DNA from: Lunularia cruciata
Lineage: Eukaryota > Streptophyta > Marchantiopsida > Lunulariales > Lunulariaceae
NCBI GenBank assembly: GCA_948567375.1
Contig: OX419756.1
Location: 26,204,552-26,268,551 of the forward strand
DNA: 64,000 bases
Direction of reading: 5' to 3'
The position numbers and the translations under genes are program-made. Shown one piece after another: positions 57,985 to 64,000 of the stretch; position 1 is the stretch's first letter; every line of letters starts with the position of its first letter. Below the pieces are notes generated by a model. The model did no database searches, was not told where the DNA came from, and saw only the letters and a list, made by a program, of their open reading frames with translations.

Positions 57985-58527
57985 TCAAGTACATCTAGGA
58001 CATAACCACTATCCCCAAGGAACCACCGTGAGGGGAGGAGTCATACATGCCATATGCCATCCTCTCAAACAACTATCACACACTAACATAGTAGTAGCTC
58101 TACCAAAAGAGCCACATAACATACACCTCAAGCTTGCACGTACAAGTGCCAAGCTTGGGTCCATAGTACCATCAATGTTTGGGAGGTAGCATGACACACA
58201 ATTGCACACATGATCCTTCCAAACAACACCATCACATCCTTCTAACACAAGGACTCTAGATGGACAAACCTCACGTACTCTCAAGATAGTGTGGCGTGTC
58301 AAAACATCAAGTGTTGTTAGTGCTGTCTGCTGTAGATATACATAGTCACTTGGATGAAATTGATGGATCAAGGGTCTATAACCTCCTTCCCAAATGGTAG
58401 CATAGCATAAAGTATCTCTATGTTGAGCAATTGCAAAGTTCTCAAAGGCCATTGGTATCACTCTCCAAAAGATCTTTGCCTGTTGAGAACATGCGCTCAT
58501 CCATACATCTAGGTCATCCAAGTCCAA
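57985..58527 (-). pseudogene. F2 pol C-terminus with PHD finger
   Basis: 172 open codons down to 58009, then a TAG, then the family's last residues WLCPRCT and a TGA at 57985-57987. The finger reads CMLCGS...VCDSC, then GWHMAC, then PPLTVVPWG-stop-WLCPRC: a C4HC3 PHD layout in which one nonsense change removes only the last Cys pair. Upstream is a conserved stretch, VWKDHVCNCVSCYLPNID. PHD fingers bind histone H3 tails, so a role in integration targeting, like the chromodomain of chromoviruses, is a reasonable inference. Confidence 0.85.
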
Positions 58528-59560
58528 AACTACAGTAACATCTCAACAAATGGCTGCCGGTAAATATGGATCTCATCTATAGAGTAGAAAGTACAAAGAG
58601 AAGGATGCTAAGGAGGCTTGCCGGCTGAACCGATAGCCCATGGCCAATCAAGGTAACTAGAGATCCCAATCTCCCAAGTGGCCTCTCTGCAAACCATACT
58701 TTTGCAATCCTCTCTTCACCGTCTGAACCACTCTCTTTGCTAAGCTATCTGCCTTAGGGTGATCTCAGGATGTAGTATGATGATCATTCAAAGCCTTGTC
58801 ACACAAGACCTTAAACTCTCCCAAGAACTCTATACCCTGATCAGTCAAAACCTCAGCTGGTGCACCAAAACTATACCGCTGACTAAGAACTTGATCCAAG
58901 AACGAGTAAGCTGTCCCTTCACTAGACTTGTCAGGAAGTGCCACCAACTCAATCCACTTGGAGAAGTGCTCCACCATTACCAAAACATACCAATGATGTC
59001 TCATAGTCAGCAGTAAAGGTCCAACAAAGTCCAAACTCCAACGGTAATCCAATCCCATGATAGGTAATGGGTGTAACTATGGCATAGGAGCATTGAATGA
59101 TGCTCTAACTTGGTCACAAACCACACATCTAGCAACAAATTGCTTTACCTTGGTCTGCATACCGTGCCACCAATAATGACTCTGGAGTAAGCTATATGTA
59201 CGCTTTACTCTAAATTGTCCTAGCTCCTCATGAGCATGACGGACCAACTGTGGTCTTTGTGATGGAAGTGGTACTACTTGCACTCTACCATCCTCCCATA
59301 CACGCAAAAGGTGTCTACACTCCAATCTAAACCATCTAACTTGCTGAAGAACTCGGTCTCTCTCCTTGGCCCCAATTGTGCCACCCACAACACCAGTGCA
59401 AAGATAGTTCATCGCTAAGATATCATCATGAATGTCTTGTTGAACTGTACCAATATCTTCACTCTCAGGATCTGTGACCTCAATAACTCCTATATGCACT
59501 GAGTTTACCACCAAAGCCTCAAAAATATACATAGAAAGGCAGATGCATGCCAACCTAGCA
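58528..59560 (-). pseudogene. F2 integrase
   Basis: Zinc-binding part in 59077-59553: HAHEELGQFRVKRTY, then CVVCDQ (HHCC). Core in 58765-59058: LDFVGPLLLTMRHHWYVLVM (first Asp) and LTDQGIEFLGEF (second Asp). The third catalytic residue is Lys (ADSLAKRVVQTVKRG at about 58722-58765) where F1 keeps Glu, so strand transfer would be lost. Confidence 0.83.
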
Positions 59561-59689
59561 CCATCTCCTCATCTATCTCACCATGCAAACGTGCTCCGAT
59601 CTGATCCTATTGGTTGGACATGGGTTTCTACTCAACCCATCTGCATCACGGTTCACCACTCCAGGTCTGTGAACAACCTTAAAATCATA

Positions 59690-60115
59690 CTCCTATAAAA
59701 TCAGAGCCCATCCTGCAAGCTTCCTTGAAAGCTTGTTGGACTCCATCAACCACTTCAGTGGTTGATGATCAATGATGAGAGTGAAAGGGTTACCAAATAG
59801 GGAACATAAAAAATGTGCTACTACCCAAACTGTTGCCAAGCACTCTCCCTCATATGAACTATACTTTGCCTTTGCTGAATTGTTGGAGCGACTAGCATAG
59901 GCTACCACAAACTCCTTCCCCTCATCATCATGCAAGGTGAGCACTGCTCCAAGCCCCAACATACTCCAATCAGTATGAACCTGAAATGGTCGTCCTCTGA
60001 TCGGTCTCCACAAAATAGGAATAGATGTCAACCTCTCCTTGAGCTCTATAAAAGCTCTCTCTTGCTCATCTCCCCAACACCACTCATGTGTAAGCTTGGT
60101 CAGCTTTGTCAAGGC
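59690..60115 (-). pseudogene. F2 RNase H
   Basis: 139-codon open frame: VHTDWSMLGLGAVLTLHDDE (first Asp), VVAYASRSNN, YSSYEGECLATVW (Glu), IIDHQPLKWLMES (Asp). All expected catalytic acids present. The frame continues from the RT thumb on the right. Confidence 0.83.
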
Positions 60116-60960
60116 CTTGGCAATGACACTAAATCCTCTAACCTAGCGGCAATAGAAGTTCACCAACCCAAGGAATGCTTGCACTTTGCTCACATCCATA
60201 GGCCAAGGAATATGTGCAATAGCCTCCACCTTGGTCTACTGAACACCAAGTCCTCCGGGGTAGATAGTGTGACCCAAATACTCAACTTGCTTGTGGAAGA
60301 ACCTACACTTCCCAGGATGTAATTTGAGTCCATGAGATCTCACCTCTCAAACACCTCCAACAACTGTCTCATGCTCCTCCACAATAGTGCTATAGACCAA
60401 AATGTCATCAATATAGCATTGAGAAAAATCCAATCCAGCTAGGATCCTATCCATGACCCTCTAGAACTCAGCAGAAGTGTTCTTTAACCCAAACAATAAG
60501 AACCTCCATTGATATAATACATCCTTGCTGTGAGGATCAATAGCCCAAAATGCTGTCTTGGACTTATCCTCCTCCCTGATTGGCAACTGATGATATCCCA
60601 CTCAAAGATCCAAAGTACTAAAGACCTTTGCATGCCCAATCGCATCAAAAGTCTCCTCCGATGTAGGCACGGCATACCAATAAGCCATAGTTTGTCAATT
60701 GATAGGACGGTAATCTACACACATCCGCCTATCTGTGTAGCTGCCATGCATATCCTTCTTGGCTGGCATCCCTGTCCCTGATGCATACTCTCCATGTGAA
60801 ATCTCCACCAAACCAGCCTCAAAGAGGTCACTACTCCGGCTCTGAATCAATATCCTCTCCATCTCACTATATCGATCAGGACGTCAAAAAACTGGTGTAT
60901 TGCTAGTCAGCTCAATCCGTATACTAGGTCCCTTTAGAGCACCCAAATCCTTCATATTGA
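60116..60960 (-). pseudogene. F2 reverse transcriptase
   Basis: Broken frames reading the RT palm. The active site YIDDILVYS at about 60385-60415 is intact. Stops occur on both sides of it, including in the segment up to 60960. Confidence 0.78.
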
Positions 60961-61765
60961 AGGCAAAACAACTCATGTGGCTCCTCAAGAACCTCCAAAC
61001 CCTCCGTCTTTCCTCTTTGGTAAGCTTGGGTCCAAGATCTGACTCCCAAGTATCCTCGGTAACTATAGTAAGAGTGGAAGATGTACTGATTGGTTGCTAC
61101 ATTGGGCCCTTGGGAGCAATAGTATCATGCTCCCGACCACTAGAGGTCCTAACCTTTGTGTGAAAAACTCCCTCCACTCTTGCTGCAAGCTCCACACGTC
61201 CTCTAGCTGCATCCCAACTGGACCAAGGGTGTAATCCAAGTAGCCCACGCTCACCTGGATGGACTCCAAGTAGACCACTATCCCTAGTAGCTACTGGTTG
61301 TGTCCCAAAAATACCATGTCCACTTGGTCCAGCGCCCCCAGCATGTGCTTGAATCGTCTGAATAGGCACAGGGCTCACAAGTGTTTGAGTGGTGATGCCT
61401 ATCAAGCGCATCCTATGCTGCTCTGCCAAGCTAAGGCTCACAATCCAAGTCAAACAATTCATGTCCATACCTTGATCTAACACCTGACGCTTGGATGCCT
61501 TTGACACTATTGGAACAATGGTAATATTGGTGCAAAAACCCATTGCCTGCTCTCTCTCATCAATGTTGAGCTCCACCAACTGTTGTGACTATGAGTCCCA
61601 AACAAGTCCAGGTCCTCTCTCTTGAAAAGCATGAGAGCCTGGGAAACTCATGAGTGTGGGAAATGCGGCTCTAGGCTGTCTAACTAGGTTCACCACTGCC
61701 ATAGGGTCTGAGACTGACGCCCAACATCCAAGATATCATCAACAAGGATATGGTCAAGTCGAGTG
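60961..61765 (-). pseudogene. F2 region upstream of RT
   Basis: A 160-codon minus frame (61097-61579) is rich in Gly/Pro/Arg (GGAGPSGHGIFGTQPVATRD) without a recognised domain. Homologous to F1 at about 14000-14510. Likely a linker between protease and RT. Confidence 0.5.
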
Positions 61766-64000
61766 GTATTCTCTCTCTTGCCAAAAGATGTAGTAAGCAT
61801 AGGAAAGAGATAGTCTCATCAATGAGACTAGGCATAAACAAGAGTGTAGTGCTCATGTTGCTCTACTAAACTCTTCGACTTGACTCAATATCCTACACTA
61901 TTATAATCGAGTGGAATTTGTGGTATCCTATGGCTAAAATTTTCTCTTCTAACATGCAGTCCTACATGCATTCCTAATATATTTCTCCAATAAGGCAGCC
62001 CAATCCTCCCCTCATAATCTACAAAACCTAACAACTACCTCTCTATGCGCCGCACGTCCCTCTCTAGTATAACAAAGACACCATTGAGGGAGTGAGAGGA
62101 ATAAGAATCATGATAACTCATCCAAGGGATCACATGCTAAATGATCAAGTGGTATGCAAAAAATCTATTTAGCTTCATCATGGAGTGCATGGAGTAGCCT
62201 ATGGAATAAGCATGGAAATGGAGAACTAGTCTCAAATAACCCCAAAATACAACACACTTGAATTGCTAACCACTCCCATGACTTGATTAGTATCCCCAAA
62301 ATGGTCAAAAAAGGACTAGATAAAGCATGTGCAATCCCAAGAGTCAACATAGTCAATGTGGTTGCTTGCCTCATATGAAAATCCCAACCAGTCCAATCAT
62401 AATCCTTGTGCATCTTTCATGCATAGAACTTTACCCCTTGCGAGGAATAACATTGGTGAAACACTGTGCATGGTGTATCCCAAGGTGCTCTAGGTGGCTC
62501 CATACGGGGAAATGTAGCCATGAATGTAGCCCAAGAATAATGATATTAACACATGATGCTCTCCATATCTTCCCATACTTGTAAAACCACAATCCCTCAC
62601 ATCAGTAAATTCTATCCAAACACTAAAAAATACAAACTATCATAACTTTCAATTCATATCTCAATCATTTTCAAACTAAGTTCTCATAGAACTAGAGCAT
62701 GAATACCAAGAGATAAGAATTGAAAATTCATGACCCATCACTCTCAATGCAAAATAATTACACTTAACTCTGAAAAAACCTAAAAGCTTTCATAATTTTC
62801 TACTCAATTCTCCATAGCCTTTAATCTAGGTACCAATAGAATTGAAATTGGAAAAGATCTAGTATTTGCTCATATGCTCTATGCTAGTGAGCCCTCCAAA
62901 AATCCAGAGTTTCTCTTCTCTCATATCTCTAATGCTACACTTCCTCTCACTCATGATCCTAAATACCTAGAAAGCAAAAAATGTTTTTCAATTGCATATG
63001 AATCATTGATCTCCACCACATTTACAAGATAGTCAATTCAAAGGTCATAAATTATAGAGAGCTGCAACCCATTTTTGGGTTGCCATAAATAGAAAATGAC
63101 CAGTCATGTCTTATGTGAAATCAGATCTGTTCAATACAAGAAGGAATTTAAGAACAAACTCTAGTTGATTGACATATTAAGTACCAGTAGGACTTGCATG
63201 CCATGTCAATTGAAAGGGATTTTGTTAGGTCCTTTTGCCAACTTGAGGTGTCATTAAGGTGATGTCTTGTTATGATGAGGTATTGTACACACTAGGAGGT
63301 TTCAGATCTTGAATCTACTGATTTTTAGTGACATCCATAAAATATTTTATGGGTACATATAGAGAGTGTTAAGATGAACAACTATATGCACTAAGGGGAT
63401 TTAGATCTAAAGTCTAATAATTTTTATGGTATCCATCAAATATTTTATGGCATATATTGAGAGGATTCCACATTAAAATGGAATGTTCCAAACTTTTTTG
63501 TATGTTATACATACATTTCAATTTAGAATAGATACAATAAAAATTTAAGTTATAGGATTTTATGAGTGATCCCGTAACCCATAAAAATTTATGGGTCATG
63601 TTTTAGATTGCCCATAAAATCTCTTTTGGCTATGGAATTTACTCATAAAAGCTTACTATACTCCTACTCATAAATATATTACAAACTAGCCATCAAATCA
63701 ATTTTTGATTTTTATAGGTATGAGAAAAGCTAAATCTGAAACCTCCACAAGATACATAAAGTCTTCAAACTTGCAAAGTCACACCATTTTGAACTTCTCC
63801 CATTGAGCTTCATAGAAAATGTGTTTTATTTTATTGTATCCTGCTTACCATAAGTGTAACACCTACTAGTTATTTGCCACTCTCCCTCAAATTACCTCAA
63901 GCATGACCTCTCTTATTGTCACACATCCCTCATATGATTGCCCTACTTTCTTGATGTTCTTCCTATGTTTTCACCTCTTTTGCTTATGCATTTTCCATCA
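61766..64000. other. Unassigned AT-rich sequence
   Basis: No homology to the other elements in the window and no supported gene. Contains an imperfect direct repeat of about 100 bp (63290-63390 and 63391-63480). May be the interior of another repeat that truncated F2, continuing beyond the right edge. Confidence 0.5.

Larger units (their letters stand above)
57811..61765 (-). mobile_element. F2: PHD-finger Ty3/gypsy element, right end missing
   Basis: Second copy of the F family, better preserved than F1. Minus-sense order: gag/linker fragment, RT, RNase H, integrase, PHD finger. Similarity to F1 stops abruptly at about 61765 (F1 counterpart about 14510), so the 5' half is deleted or displaced by other sequence. 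Confidence 0.8.

Overview
This is a land-plant nuclear window: one expressed-looking, intron-rich gene at the left and about 50 kb of nested LTR-type retroelements. The gene (5346-9411, +) is a peroxisomal (S)-2-hydroxy-acid (glycolate-type) oxidase. Eleven GT-AG exons join into an unbroken 370-codon frame ending in the peroxisomal signal SKL. The species cannot be named from the sequence. The dense nesting and the PHD-finger gypsy elements would suit a large-genome non-flowering plant such as a fern, lycophyte or conifer, but that is a guess.

Layout: 1-5345 holds no gene I can support. 5346-9411 is the oxidase. From about 9.8 kb a minus-strand Ty3/gypsy element (F1), whose pol ends in a PHD finger, runs rightwards. 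It has been split by five later insertions: A (15627-20086), E (21506-27189), D (27857-44884), G2 (44969-52770) and C (53795-57576). D is itself split by G1 (31503-43337), and G1 by B (32082-36095), so nesting is four deep (F1 > D > G1 > B). A carries a solo LTR of the G family (17325-18016). A second PHD-type element, F2, occupies about 57811-61765. The rest, to 64000, is unassigned AT-rich sequence.

Four families can be separated. D and E are chromodomain-type gypsy elements with initiator-Met primer sites, 5-bp target duplications and LTRs full of heat-shock-element-like GAAnnTTC arrays just upstream of a TATA box. G1, G2 and the solo LTR form another gypsy family. Its primer site matches the 3' end of tRNA-Glu, and it has an extra zinc-knuckle ORF upstream of gag. 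F1 and F2 are the PHD-finger gypsy family. A, B and C are a 3.8-4.5 kb family bounded by TG...CA with 5-bp target duplications. They have no LTR pair and no pol, but carry one ORF of about 860 codons (globular, acidic, then coiled-coil parts). A/B/C is the best candidate here for something undescribed, perhaps giant ORF-bearing solo LTRs. G2 is the youngest insertion: its two LTRs look identical, although its reading frame has stop codons.

Element names (A-G) are local labels. Boundaries of A-E and G rest on matching target duplications read directly from the sequence. F1/F2 LTR limits are uncertain.
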